Translations under genes and position numbers: made by a program
Shown here: piece by piece, positions 35,869 through 47,550 of the stretch
Layout of the letters: the number at the start of each line of letters is the position of its first letter
Numbering within the stretch: the first letter of the stretch is position 1
Assembly: GCF_022605165.1 (NCBI RefSeq)
Contig: NC_063075.1
Span: forward strand, 1-64,000
Direction: 5' to 3'
DNA length: 64,000 bases
From: Purpureocillium takamizusanense
Taxonomy: Eukaryota > Ascomycota > Sordariomycetes > Hypocreales > Ophiocordycipitaceae
The notes under the pieces: generated by a model
Databases searched by the model: none
What the model was told of the DNA's origin: nothing
Seen by the model: only the letters and a program-made list of their open reading frames with translations

Positions 35869-38800
35869 TCACATTCTTCTCTTCCCCTTTGGCATGCGAG
35901 CCACCCAGTATAACGTCAATGCTGCTAATATGTTGAAGATAATGAACACCCACATGATAGCAAAGTTGCGCCATCTGTCCCCGTAATGGGAACCGATTCC
36001 ATCCAAGAAGACGTTTGTCTCCTTAATTTTGCAGTAGCTGCAGTCGCTTGTAGCGTACGGGTCGAGAAGATAACCACCCCGCCTCGAAATATAGTCGGCC
36101 ATATAGTCGCCGCATGTGCGGTTATCTGGAGGACTGATCTGAATCCATTCATTGTTGGCGCACGTCACGTCAACGTTGGCAAGACCTGTTGACAGTATAG
36201 CGGAAACCCAATACGAAAGTGGCGAAACACGGTACAAGAAAATCCAAAACCGAGGCATGGTCTCTGGCGAAGCCAATACACCACAGAAAAAGAAAATCAA
36301 GACAAAAAGAAAGTTGGCCGTGTTGCCTCCTGAGTCAGCCGTATCACCAAAGGCAACGCACATATGGGCAAACGTGCAAATGAACAGAAGCAATTGCCAG
36401 AATAGGAGCCACATCAGCCCCGCGCGCTCTGCGCCCTGTCCAGCGGCATCGGCATTTTTATAGAAGCCCACTGGGTAGTAGATCAGCGCCCACATAAAGA
36501 GTGACGCGATAGTATTCCAGGGGATCTCGGCCACAATCTGACTGAGCATAAAGACTTTCCATGAGTAAGTTTTGGCTGGCCGTTCACGAACCTCGTATAG
36601 CGATCGCTGTGCAACAAAATGGGGCATCTGTTGCTCTGCAAGTTGCCCCAAGATGCTGCACATCTCGAAAATGGCGAACATCTGATTTTGCAGTCCCTGA
36701 ATGGTTAAAGGTGCATTGAGAAACACAAGTCCGATGAATAAAGTGCTGGAGATGCAGAGGCTGAGCTTGGAGTAGATATAAGATGGTGTCCGCCAGTGTT
36801 GTTGCATCACGCGCTGCATAACGACCAGAAATTGTTGCCCAAATGGCGCAGCGAACTCACGGTACGACGATGGATTGTTCTTCTCATGCGAAGGCCGATT
36901 GTCACCTAAGGCCCTGAGACGCCCCAGTTCGCTCTGAACCGACTGGTATTCTGGGCTGGAACGCCACGTCTGATGCCAGTCGATATCGGAAGAGCTGCCT
37001 GGGGCAGCACCGACTGTTTCAAGCATCCACTCGGCCGGGTTGGTGCCAGGTTTGCAGGGATGTGAGCCATGGCGCTCGAAGTAGTCAGTGAGGATTTTGG
37101 AGTCTTCTCCAATATCGCCTATGGAATAGAGTTAGCATATAATCTAGCTTCTATGACGGCCTGAAATGTAGCCACGAAAACCAATCCCGGAACAGAAAGA
37201 AGCTAACCAAAGTATACTGTACGACCGCCCTCAGCAAGTAGGAGCAACCGGTCGAACCGTTGAAATAATATTGCCGACGGCTGATGGATAGTACAGAGTA
37301 TAGACTGGCCTGCTTTAGACAGCTTCTCCAATAAGTCCAGAATGGCCCAGCTGGTTTGAGAATCCAGGCCAGAAGTAGGCTCATCGACGAAGAGCAGAAA
37401 TGGCGGTTTGGCGGCCAGTTCTACCCCAATAGTCAAACGCTTGCGTTGTTCGACATTGAGGCCTTCACCAAGCACGCCAACAACGGCATCGGCATACTCC
37501 CCCATATCCAGTATCTTGATGACTTCATCCACATATGCCAGCTTTTCTTTTCTTGGAATACTTGACGGCTGACGAAGGACTGCAGAAAAATTGAGGGCCT
37601 ATCCAAACTAGTCAGAATGTATGACTGGGCGCGGAACAATACCAGTAGAGACGGCAATTATCTGAAGAGCAGAGTGTTGTGTTCTTACCTCACGAACAGT
37701 AGTAGTTTCCAAATGGAGATCAAGCTGTTGGGCATAGCCTGTCTTTCTCTGGAAACTCTCATCACGCAGCTTCCCATCGATCAAGATCTCGCCCGTAACA
37801 ACGCCCACGCCATAACGACGGTCAGCCAAACAGTCGAGGAGACTGGTCTTTCCAGCCCCGGAAACACCCATCAGTGCGGTGAGAGTGCCAGGCTTGACCC
37901 AGCCGTCCACATTTTCAAGGATACGTCGAGGTTTCCCCTTGATCTTGATGTCGTGGCACACGTTGTTCCAGTGGAAAACGCTGCTGGAGCCCTCGAAGCC
38001 TCCTCTTCCGCTGGCTGGATACTTGGACAGTCTCCTAACCCGTGAGCCAGGTGCGCTGATTGATTTCTCAACATCTCTGCCGCCGTTGGCCGAGGACTGT
38101 GGTTTAGAACCTTGGCGGAAGACAGGAACTTCGCCCTTGGACTTCTTGGCCCGGATGTATTCTGCGGCGATGAAGTAGACGGCATGGTTGAAAATCGCCA
38201 TGGCAATTATAATACCAACGTTTCGCCACTTGTGCCCATGGTGGTATTTGAATGCTGAGGTGATATGGTCGTCCCCATTAACATAGGTTTGCCCAGGCAC
38301 GGCCCCTATAGCGGCGCAAGCTACGCTTCCTGAGGTGGTATTGGCGTAGTCAGGGATATACGTGGAGCATGAGAAGTTGCGGTTGTGGAACTCATTAACC
38401 ATGAGAGACTCATAGCCATATGCTACCGGATTGACATAATTTAGCCAACGACACCAGCCAAGCATGTAGTCCTCGGGCACAATGAATCCTGTAAAGATGA
38501 GCAGGCAAAGCAGTAGGATTGATGCCGGAACCATAGCCTGTTGTTCCGATCGTGATAACGAGGCTCTAGACACTAAGTTAATAGTGTTCTTATAGCAGAT
38601 AGGGGAACGTACATAGATCGAAAAATCCCAGACATCGCCATAATGATAAGGAACATAGTGAAGAGATAGAAAAAGAAGGGGCCGGGTTGGCGGTTTAGGT
38701 TAGTCATGAAGTAGAATACCAAGTTGAAAGAAACCATGTTTAGGATCTTTAACGGCAGATCCACCAGGACGGAGGCATATGACTCGGCTGAAGGATGATA

Positions 38801-40596
38801 AAAGGCGTAGCGAGACTGCTTCTCCACAATTGGTCTTTGAGCATATAGTGTCAGGATCTCTAGCATAGAGGACAGCGCATTGAATAAAATCGCAATGAAG
38901 AGGACAACGGAGCGGCCGTAGAAGGAAGTCGTGCTTATGTCCATGTTGTAATACAAGGACGATATAATGAGTGCCATAATCGTGTTCCCAATCATCATGC
39001 CGACGGGCATTGAGGGATCGGCTTTAAGCCTCCAATATCCTCTCCAAAAACAAAGCAGGACCTGTTGACTATAGGTGAGGATGTAAGGCGAGTTAACACG
39101 TTGTCCTTTGGCTTGATATGCCGTTTTGAGCCGTCGAAAGGTCGTGGCGTCCTGGCCGTCGATGGCATGTTGCGCCTTATATTCCTCGATTTCGACCTGC
39201 AATGCCTCATATTCAGGGCTTCTTCGCCAAGCATGGGCAAATTCCTCAGCAGTTTGCGGTGGATTGCAACCCTGGCGAATTCTACGCTCCGTTGGGAACG
39301 TCATGGATGTGAGGAAGTCAGGACTTGTCTGACGCGCCGGGCATTCAAAGCCAAGGTTGATGAAATATTCCTTTGCCCTGTTCGCTGGTCCAAAGTATAT
39401 CTGATGGCCCTCGTATATGATCGTTGTCTTATCAAATACGTCGTAAGCGCTCTGTGGTGCCTGATACATCGACACAGCGCATGTGTGGCCAAACAGGTCG
39501 GACTGCAGCCTAAGTGTTTTGCAGAATTGAATGGCGTTCGCCGAGTCAAGACCACGAGTCGAACTGAGCTGATTAGTTTCAATTGCTGCAATAACAGGGC
39601 ATGTTACTCACTTGTCCCAGCACTGGAATGGGGCGTTGGCCAGGGTTGCCTCTGCGATGGTGACACGCTTGCGCTCTCCACCCGAAACACCTCGTACATA
39701 CTCGTCTCCGACTCTGGTATGGATGGTGTGACTGACACCATACATGGCCATGACGACATCTCGAAGGCCATCACAGTATCTGCGAGGGTGTTGTTAGCTA
39801 ATACCCCTGGTAGCACGGACGTATCAACATACTGGGTGCGACTGATGCCATGCGGCAGCTCCCGTGGGCAGCGTGCCCGCGATGCGAATGCCAGTGTCTC
39901 GCCAACTGTCAACATGGGAAAGTGAACGTCGAGCTCGGCGGTGTAAATAACGTCACCCCGGTGCGCGCTGTGCATCTCCTTTGCGGATATGCCATGATAG
40001 TTGAAGTAGGAATCGGCATTGACGTAGACACCGTTGGCATCGCCCGATATAGTCTTGAGGAAGGTCGAGCAACCGGAACCAGGTGGGCCAAGGACAGCAC
40101 ATAGTTCTCCAGGGCGGATTAATCCGTCGAATTGATGCAGAATGTCGATCCGAGTGCGGCCTATGGTGCTGGAGTAGAGTTGGCAAGCCATGCGTGGAAG
40201 AGACAACCAGATGTTTACGACATCCTTCTGAAAGTCTATGGGCGTGCCGTAGCCGAAGACGTTGACATTCTGAAAGCACAGGCCGATCTGACGGTATCTC
40301 TGGCCGCTCTCATTGGTCATTCTGGCAACATTCCTGGCCCAATCCCGCGCGCTGAACTTCTCACCGCGTGGGTTCAGTGGCGAGTTGAGATCATCTCCCC
40401 CAAAGATGGTATTTTGTTTCGGGTCGTTGGCAACGGAATCATCATTTTGGGAGATGCCTTGCACCAGATTGTGAAGGGCGGAATGGCGGCTCTTGAAAGG
40501 GGTCTTTGACTGAGCTGTAGTTTTGTCCTCGCGCACGGCGTGAAACCCTTCTGGCGATGCCACAACATCTCCAAGTCCGTCAACTGCGGCTGACAT
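35869..40596 (-). CDS. Full-size PDR-type ABC transporter (ABCG, NBD-TMD twice)
   Basis: Plasma-membrane efflux pump, the likely exporter or self-resistance component. Exons are 40596-39833, 39779-39612, 39563-38613, 38565-37689, 37598-37208 and 37118-35869; phases all agree, giving 1,466 aa, normal for the family. NBD1 has the PDR-typical Walker A with Cys instead of Lys (GPPGSGCST), signature VSGGERKR, and the SANAIQF segment. TMD1 carries six hydrophobic helices. NBD2 has Walker [10 protein letters not shown], a degenerate signature (LNVEQRKR) and Walker [17 protein letters not shown]2 has the large extracellular Cys-rich loop (CANNEW...CGDYM...CSYC) before the last helix. The alternation of degenerate and canonical sites is that of Pdr5/CDR pumps. 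It is divergent from the AflR-type regulator. Confidence 0.93.
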
Positions 40597-42265
40597 CTTC
40601 GGCGATTGAGGATACGGCTAGTCTAAGTCTTCCCAGAGCCGCGAGGAGCCACCGCCTGAACTCTGAAATGGATTCGCTTCGACTGCAGCTATACAAGTAA
40701 TTCGGTTGATGATGGCTAACGAGGGGCAATCAACTGGGTGAGGCAACGACGTTCACGTATTGGAAAACCCGAATTCTTTGTCCCGTTGAGCTTTATTATG
40801 CACCCGGTCTGCGCATCATCCGACATGTCGGCGGAATAAGATCTCGAAACCGCGACGCTAGTGATAACTGGCACCAACCAACGCGAAACACAGCCTTGTG
40901 CGATCAGCCGCGCCAGCCGAAAAGGGTTACATTAGGACAACGCGGGCCCTTGTCTAATTGGTCAGCATCTGATGTGATTCAAATGTCGTGCACCAGGCAA
41001 GACCGCGGGGGCTAGAAATCCCCGAAATCGCGGCGGACGAACGACCAATGCCGGTGTCTTCGTCCGTAGCAAGGCGCATGTTGATTCTGCGGTGGGCGCT
41101 CGCATCGCGGTGGCACGATTGGTAGCAAGTCGAGCCAACGAAGTCTGCTCGGCGTGGTGAAATTAGGAATGCCAACCATCAGTCCCTCTAAAGCCCACTT
41201 CAGGAAATTTCGCCATATTGAGTGTCGCACAGTACACGGGCTTACAGACGGTCGCGGGCCGTACTCAGCGCCGTCAGCAGCCTGCTCAATTGATGGCATC
41301 GCGGGCGGCTGGGCTACCGGGTGGTCTAGGCCTATGGCGGCCCAGTAAATAGCGGCTTGTGTACCGTGCGCGGCGTGGGCAAATAGAGACATGCGTGTGG
41401 GTAAACAGTAGTTCTCACTGTGCATAGCTAATAACTTAACCCATGCATGACTTCAGATCTGGCTGCAGGGAGCAGAGCCATGCATGAGGAACGACGGCAC
41501 GTCAGCGAACCCTGCGGGCTGTATTCATAACTAATACAGAGCTCCAATCTGGGCGGCGTCCTCAAGCCTTTGCGGTGCCTCTTTCACGGTTACTGGGATG
41601 CTCTAAGATGTGAACAACAATTGTCCCAAGGGCGGGCCAAACTATCATATGCAAGATACGCGGGGTGCCAGTACCTTTGATCAGAGCATAAGCACGCTCT
41701 TGCGAATGGATAGCCGTTGATGAGGAGCCCAGGCGATGTGTGGAGCAGTCACAGGCTAAGGCATGCATATGCATCCAACTGTGATGCTGCTGATGATGAT
41801 CCTGACTAGCTACGTGGCACACAAACGAGGAATAGGGGTCGTGCCCGGGCCCACCGCCTTCTTAACTAACGGCTACGACGACTCGCCAAAACCTCGCCTC
41901 ACACTTTGTACAAAACGTACCATCCTGCACGCCCCTTGTAGCCATATGCACGCCTTTCTCAAGCTGAACGAGGCTGCAGCGTAAAGTAAGTAATTCTCTG
42001 CAAATGGCAAAGCCCGTCCTCCTTCTAGTGTCGCTACTATTATGGCAATTTGCCAATGTGCGTATTGTATATACTATTAGTAATACTGCCTCTTTCTGAG
42101 TACCACTTTTTAAATGCCAAGTAGGCGCCGATTAGTTTATATTCCCGCGCCCAACGCTAGAGTCTCAAGACGTTGAAATATCAGCAAACCCCATGCAACG
42201 TCACTGCCTCATGTCCCCTGTACTGCAACCATCGTGTATGACTACCAGTCAGGCTAACTTGACGG
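40597..42265. other. Gene-poor divergent promoter region with MITE fragment
   Basis: 1.67 kb between the start codons of the transporter and the AflR-type regulator. It holds a fragment of the MITE family (about 41260-41412). Small ORFs on both strands show no family features. The flanks should contain the two promoters. Confidence 0.5.
41260..41412. repeat. Partial MITE copy
   Basis: The right part (41356-41412, GGGCAAATAGAGACATGCGT) matches the MITE ends at 9.3 kb and 35.2 kb. The part at 41283-41316 matches, on the opposite strand, the interior of the 9.3-kb element. The other end was not found, so the copy appears truncated. Confidence 0.45.
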
Positions 42266-43686
42266 ATGTTTCCCGCAAGTTCTGAGTATAGTGATCAAGA
42301 ACGCCCAGCCGGGAATGAGGCGGAGGCAAGCATGAAAACAGGTCGGCTGCGGTCCGCATGTGACTCCTGTCATAACGCCAAGATCAGATGCTCCGGGGGA
42401 AATCCATGCTCGACCTGTCAACGCTCTCAGACCCGGTGCGCCTATAGCCCCAGTACAAGGCTCGGCCGTCCAAAGGGTACCAAGAATAAACGAAGCCGCG
42501 TGCAGGAGAGGACGAAGGCTGGGCGTCCAGACAGTTGCAACGTCGCGACCAGAAGCAACGTGGAATCACAGCATGGCACCGGAGCTGAGCGAGAGATATA
42601 TGAGCAGCAGCAACAGCAGTCCGATTCCGTCGGGCTGGATTTCGACCTCGACCCCGACGTCGATTTTGACTCTGGCTTTGGCACAAACGATGGGGCCGAC
42701 AGCCACCATAACCTTCTTCTTGACATGAATGTGGGTTTCACTGACCCCACTGGAGTTGCCAGTGTGCACACGAGCCCGGATGCCAGCATGCGAACACACT
42801 TCACTACGGTAGGCCAATTGCTTCAGGGTCCTGGGTTCTGTACGGGCTGACGCCGGCTTTTGCTACACGACACTAGTCATCCAACGGATTCGTGGAGATC
42901 TCTAGTCCACGCCAAAACTTGCCATCGGATGTATCTGAAGCATTCAGGCATGATGGCGGGTACGGAACAGGCTCAGTCAGCCCATCGAGAGATGACTACA
43001 GTTTGAGCAGCCCTGGGTTAAACCTCCTCTCTGGACATAGCCTAGGTGATCCCGGCCCATTTACAGCCCTAGGTTCGCCTAGATGCTCATGTCTTCAGCA
43101 ACTAGTCCAGCTGCATTGTCGGCTAGGGGACTTGCAATACTCCCAGGTCCACGGCTTCTCCGTCGACACCGTGTTAGGCGGGCTCCAGCTGGCACAAGGG
43201 CCCTGGAATTGTTTCATGCAATGCAGCGTTTGTCAAAAGGGAGACAATCACAAAGAGGCTCCACTTTTGTTCGCCATGAGCATTCGCACATTGCTCTGCT
43301 CAGTGCAGAAGCTAAATGGAGCTCCCAGCGCAGGCAATAACTCCATGGATGTTGCTCTGTCCTTGGGCACCTTCGAGTTGACAGGTGATATGAAGTCCGA
43401 AATAATTGGCCTGGCTCTCCGAAAAGCCCTACAAACTATGAAGTCCGCCATGCTCTACCTGTGGGCCCGTGCCGGTCGACCAAGCCCATTGGAAATTGGG
43501 GAGTCAAACACCAGCGATGCTACTACGCAGGAAGGGTATACCAGGAATCAGGATGGCGGCCAAGAGAAAGTACAGCGAACACGATCTTTACTGACGCTGG
43601 CCCCGACGACACCAGGACCAGAGAATGTAGCATCTCTCCTCAACACGCTACAGTATACCATCCAAGCAATTGAGCACAAGCACTGA
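42266..43686 (+). CDS. AflR-type Zn2Cys6 transcription factor
   Basis: Predicted cluster-specific regulator. Exons 42266-42808 and 42877-43686 (68-bp intron, phase 0) give 450 aa. The zinc cluster CDSCHNAKIRC then CSTCQRSQTRC has AflR spacing (2-6-5-2-6) and is followed by a basic linker (GRPKGTKNKRSR), as in AflR. The C-terminal half fits the AflR family domain: CSCLQQLVQLHCRLGDL, then VDTVLGGLQLAQGPWNCFMQC, VCQKGDN and the FAMSIRTLL helix. Acidic Asp-rich and Gln-rich segments in the middle may activate transcription. It marks the apparent right border of the core cluster, just before the AT-rich island. Confidence 0.9.
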
Positions 43687-44969
43687 GTACACGCCCCTTA
43701 GGCATGTGAAGTGCTGGAGCAGGGTGGTGGTTCACTACGAGGATGGAGTGAACAATGATTTTCTACATTCATCGACCTTCCTATTAGTGGCTCATTAGTG
43801 TTATCTCTCGGTCTAAATTCACTCTGTTCAACGAATATGCGACACGATCCGCGATTTATAGAGGCTAGCTCATTGCCCGCCCCTTGCCGCCCCTTCCGTA
43901 GGCTTTGTGGCGGGACCACTCAGGTGTCGGAACCGGAATAATCGAGTGTCTGGGATCTTTCCGCGTTGCCACATTCCAGGTGCTACGGCGTGAAAACCCA
44001 CTGTCGTACCGCGCGGCGTTGCCGCATTCCGACGAAGCCAGCCGCGCAACGAATCAGTGACACCATCTGCCACCAGCAGGGACACTCAATCCCACCGAGC
44101 GACTCGGATGCAAGGCTTGCAGGCGGCTATAGAGCCGGAACTCGGACGGTTCGTGTATTGTTGATTGAGCGTGTTGAGATTGAAGGGCCGTTTTGAGCCG
44201 ACCCCTACGTCCATATTATATTCTTCCCTCGCGTGTATACTACGTAATCTCTCAGCTATAGCATCATCACTAAGGTATAAAGTTAAACTACGTACCTAGA
44301 AATAGGTTTTCTAAAGTACTCTAATAGATAATTATAAGGTATAAAGCTTATATATAGGTACTTAATTAAATATATATTTTAAATACTTAAAGTAGCTAAT
44401 AGAAAGATTATAGTATTATAAAGAAGCTATATAAGTTAGTATTTAAGCAAATTAAAACTTGTTTAGTAGCGTACTAACTATATTACAATAATATAACTTA
44501 ATTATAATTAAGCGCGCCGCTATTATATATATTAAAAATACTATTAGCGTGCTATTATTATAATAGCTTAGTCGATATATATAAAATAGGGTAGCTAAGT
44601 AAGAGAAGCAATAATATAGTCTTATTTTATAGAGGAGTCTTCTAATTTTAAGACTAAAGCTTATAGGTTTAAGCTTCTAATTCGCTAGCTAAACTAGCTT
44701 TAATACTTTATAAATTATATATATTATATATACGTTATAGTTCTCTACCTTAGCCTAGTACTTATTATAATTATAGTCTAAGATCTATAAATACTATACT
44801 AGTATAAGAGGTATTTATATATTCCTAGCCTTCTTAGGCTATACTATATTAATTGTGACGAGGCCGGCGCTGCGCGGCAGGAGCCGGTCGGGTTGTTGAT
44901 AATTAACGTGCTATGAAAGAGGGAAATTGGGGTTGTGTGCTGGGCAGCCCCTATACGCGCGGCGCCCGC

Positions 44970-45236
44970 CACGTGCAGCCCCACGTGACTAGCTGCGGGC
45001 CCAGGTCAGCGTGGGGTCCCAGCCACACGTAGCGTTACTGCGCCCGGGGCCGCGCCCCGGGCTCTCATTAGGCCAAGCCCCTTACAGCTTCTATACGCAT
45101 AGTACTTACTATATATAGGCCTACGTAACTAACTGCGGGCCTAGGTCCGTATAGGGTCTAAGCCCGTACGTAACGTTATTACGCTAAGGGTAATGCCCCG
45201 GGCTCTTATTAGGCCCAGCCCTTTATACTCCTCTTA
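44970..45236. repeat. Direct duplication with one RIP-mutated copy
   Basis: A unit of about 125 bp occurs twice in tandem, at 44970-45101 and 45113-45236. In the second copy, sites such as CACGTG, CTAGCTG and GCGTTACTGCG read TACGTA, CTAACTG and ACGTTATTACG. Most differences are C-to-T or G-to-A, so one copy looks heavily mutated while the other stays GC-rich. Confidence 0.6.
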
Positions 45237-45447
45237 TTATAATAAAATATTAAAAGATAAGTATAACGGGGTATTAAGGACAGAAGGTTAACGTACGTAA
45301 CACCCCCGCATAGAGGGTTACTAGAGCCCGTTTCTTAAGCGTTACTAAAGCTTAGATCTCTAAGCTTTAGTCTTATAGTTAATAACTTACGGAAATATAT
45401 TCCCTCTGGCTCTGAGATCCTTCGTGCCCTTACTTAGTTACGTACGC

Positions 45448-45673
45448 TGTAATGAAGTGCTAGGACAGAACGCACACACGCGAGCCCAGGCAGAGAATTG
45501 GGGCACGCACGTGATGCTCCCGAACCATGGGGTATTAGAGCCCGTCTAGCTAGCGAACTGGAAGCTTGAACCTATAAGCTTCAGTCTTGCAATACTATGA
45601 CCCCTACGCTCGTCCGACTACACTATTGCTTCTCTTACCTGACTACCAAACTGATATCTAGCGAGTGAGCCAT
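45448..45673. mobile_element. Solo-LTR-like element, copy 2 (3'-truncated)
   Basis: Starts with TGTAATGAAG, matches copy 1 at 33141 for about 225 bp in the same orientation, then diverges a few bases before the CATTACA end. Embedded in the RIP-decayed island. Confidence 0.6.
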
Positions 45674-46293
45674 TATACGCAGTTAAGTGTGGCCGTTATA
45701 ATAAGATTAGCTAAATATAGAATAAACTTATAGCTATTAATACGCTAAGTCTTATATAGGAAGCTATATAAGATAATTTTATAGGATTAAATAGCTTTAT
45801 AATTAATTAACCTTACTTATATTATCTAAAATATATATCTCGCTATAATAAGCGTATATCTTAGTATATTATATTGTATATAGCAATTATATATAATTAG
45901 AGGAACCGTCGACATTACTAATATAGCTAGAGATATAGTCGGACTATCTCCGAGTGGCCGTGGGATTCGAGTTGCCTGGGCGGGATGCCCGTGAACGATT
46001 GCGACCCTGGCAGCCCCAGCTCGCCCGCTTCTCGGCGGAGTTATTAGATCCCTCGGCGCCTGGACTGTCTGCTTGCCACGCCTTCCGCCCCTCAACTTGA
46101 CTGCATCATGGAATATCTCTCGCAGTATATGTTTTCGTGCACAAGGAGCGGTCTCAAGGCTCAATACATGACAATATCGAGACTCAGCCTTCGACAGCGC
46201 GCCTTCAAGCCCCATGGCCGGACATTCGGAACAAGGACAGCCCAGCAAACACTCACGTACGGCCAGTCGACAACACTACAGTCGTCCCTCGCG

Positions 46294-47550
46294 ATGCCCC
46301 TCGACATTCTCATCGTGGGCGCTGGTATCTGTGGCCCGGCTTTGGCAATTCTCTTGCAGAACTCAGATCCCAGCCACGATATCAAAATTATCGAGCGCTC
46401 TCCGTCTCTACGCGCGGCGGGACAGCAAATTGATTTGAGGGGCGAAGGCATCGAGGTATTGAGGAAGATGGGGCTTTTGGATGATATCAAGTCACATTGT
46501 GTCGACGAAACAGGCCTTGAGATTGTGGACTCAAGTGGAAACCCCACAACACGCTTTGGCATCAACCCGGCAGGCGAACGTCGACGGACACTAACATCTG
46601 AATACGAGATTATGCGTGGCGACGTCGTTAAAACACTATACGAGGCTAGCCTCGAACAGAATACAAGATTGAAGGCAGATCGTGGGAGTAAGGGAGGGAT
46701 AACCTACGAGTTTGGCAAGACGTTAACCGACCTATCCGAGAACCCCGGCGGTGTGAAGGTCACCTTCTCGGACGGACAAAAAGGGCAATACGACCTTGTT
46801 GTTGCGGCAGATGGCCAAGGATCGCGGACCAGGCGCCTAGCCTTTGGCGAGGACGTCAGTAATGCATCCTTCAAGTCAGTTGGGGTCCATGCTGCGTACT
46901 ACAGCATCCCACGGATCGAGGGGGAAGAATCACTTGCCAAGGCGTATAGTGCTTTGGACAGGCGACTACTAGTCACGAGAACTAGTAGTCGTCCTGTGAC
47001 TCAAGTCCTGCTCTTCACCATGAAAGGTAGCGAAAAGCTACGGCAGTCGTACAAGGAGTCAATTGAGAAACAGAAAGAGGCCTTTGCCGAGGTGTTTAGG
47101 GATGCTGGGTGGCAAACCGATCGGGTTTTGACTGGAATGACAGCATGCAGCGACTTCTACGCACACGAAGTTGGGCAGATCAAGATGAAGCATCTCTACA
47201 AAGGCCGGGTCGCACTGCTTGGAGATGCCGGTTACTGTCCGAGCCCTTTCACCGGTATGGGTACTACTGGCTGCCTTGTCGGCGCGTACATACTTGCCGG
47301 TGAACTGGCGCGAAATCGCAGCAGCGTTCCGGACGCTCTGCAAACATATGAGCGGATCATGCAGCCCCTCGCCAATGGGTTCCAGCAGATGCCTACCTCG
47401 GCGCTTGGCATCTTCTTCCCGTCGACCAAAATTGGGGTCTGGATGCTGCGTAAATTGCTCTGGGCAGTATCTACAATCGACCGAAATGCCCCGGTACAGC
47501 AAGGCAACGCAAAGTGTAATCTTCCCGATTATCCTGAGCTAAACCTATAG
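46294..47550 (+). CDS. FAD-dependent monooxygenase (aromatic-hydroxylase / tetracycline-hydroxylase-like)
   Basis: Single-exon 418-aa class A flavoprotein monooxygenase, substrate unknown. Rossmann motif ILIVGAGICGPA sits at the very N-terminus if the ATG at 46294 is used. The frame is open for another 62 codons upstream (from 46108), which would add a basic Ser/Arg-rich leader resembling a mitochondrial presequence; I prefer the internal start because enzymes of this family begin close to the GxGxxG motif. The DG motif (VAADGQGSRTRR) and GD motif (LLGDAGYCPSPFTGMGT) are intact. It resembles the distal monooxygenases more than the TropB-type enzyme. It lies beyond the AT-rich island, so membership of the tropolone cluster is doubtful. 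An 11-bp inverted repeat (46968-46996) lies within the coding sequence. Confidence 0.85.
   Translation: MPLDILIVGAGICGPALAILLQNSDPSHDIKIIERSPSLRAAGQQIDLRGEGIEVLRKMGLLDDIKSHCVDETGLEIVDSSGNPTTRFGINPAGERRRTLTSEYEIMRGDVVKTLYEASLEQNTRLKADRGSKGGITYEFGKTLTDLSENPGGVKVTFSDGQKGQYDLVVAADGQGSRTRRLAFGEDVSNASFKSVGVHAAYYSIPRIEGEESLAKAYSALDRRLLVTRTSSRPVTQVLLFTMKGSEKLRQSYKESIEKQKEAFAEVFRDAGWQTDRVLTGMTACSDFYAHEVGQIKMKHLYKGRVALLGDAGYCPSPFTGMGTTGCLVGAYILAGELARNRSSVPDALQTYERIMQPLANGFQQMPTSALGIFFPSTKIGVWMLRKLLWAVSTIDRNAPVQQGNAKCNLPDYPELNL

Larger units (their letters stand above)
43687..46107. other. AT-rich, RIP-decayed repeat island
   Basis: Gene-free. Between about 44200 and 45910 much of the sequence is extremely AT-rich (dominated by TATA/TTAA words), broken by a GC-rich block at 44860-45100. 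It contains an asymmetric duplication (44970-45236) and an LTR-like copy (45448-45673). This is the usual appearance of RIP-inactivated transposons; no coding domain can be recognised. It separates the AflR-type regulator from the distal monooxygenase. Confidence 0.75.

Noticed and set aside
46968..46996. 11-bp inverted repeat (CGACTACTAGT / ACTAGTAGTCG) as a regulatory or insertion site
   Set aside because: It lies within the coding frame of the monooxygenase and is in frame. No duplication or other sign of insertion is present.
46294..47550. Second flavin monooxygenase as one of the xenovulene-type ring-contraction enzymes
   Set aside because: It lies beyond an AT-rich island, 2.6 kb past the AflR-type regulator, without a partner enzyme, and its motifs look like a general aromatic hydroxylase. 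Membership of the cluster cannot be supported.
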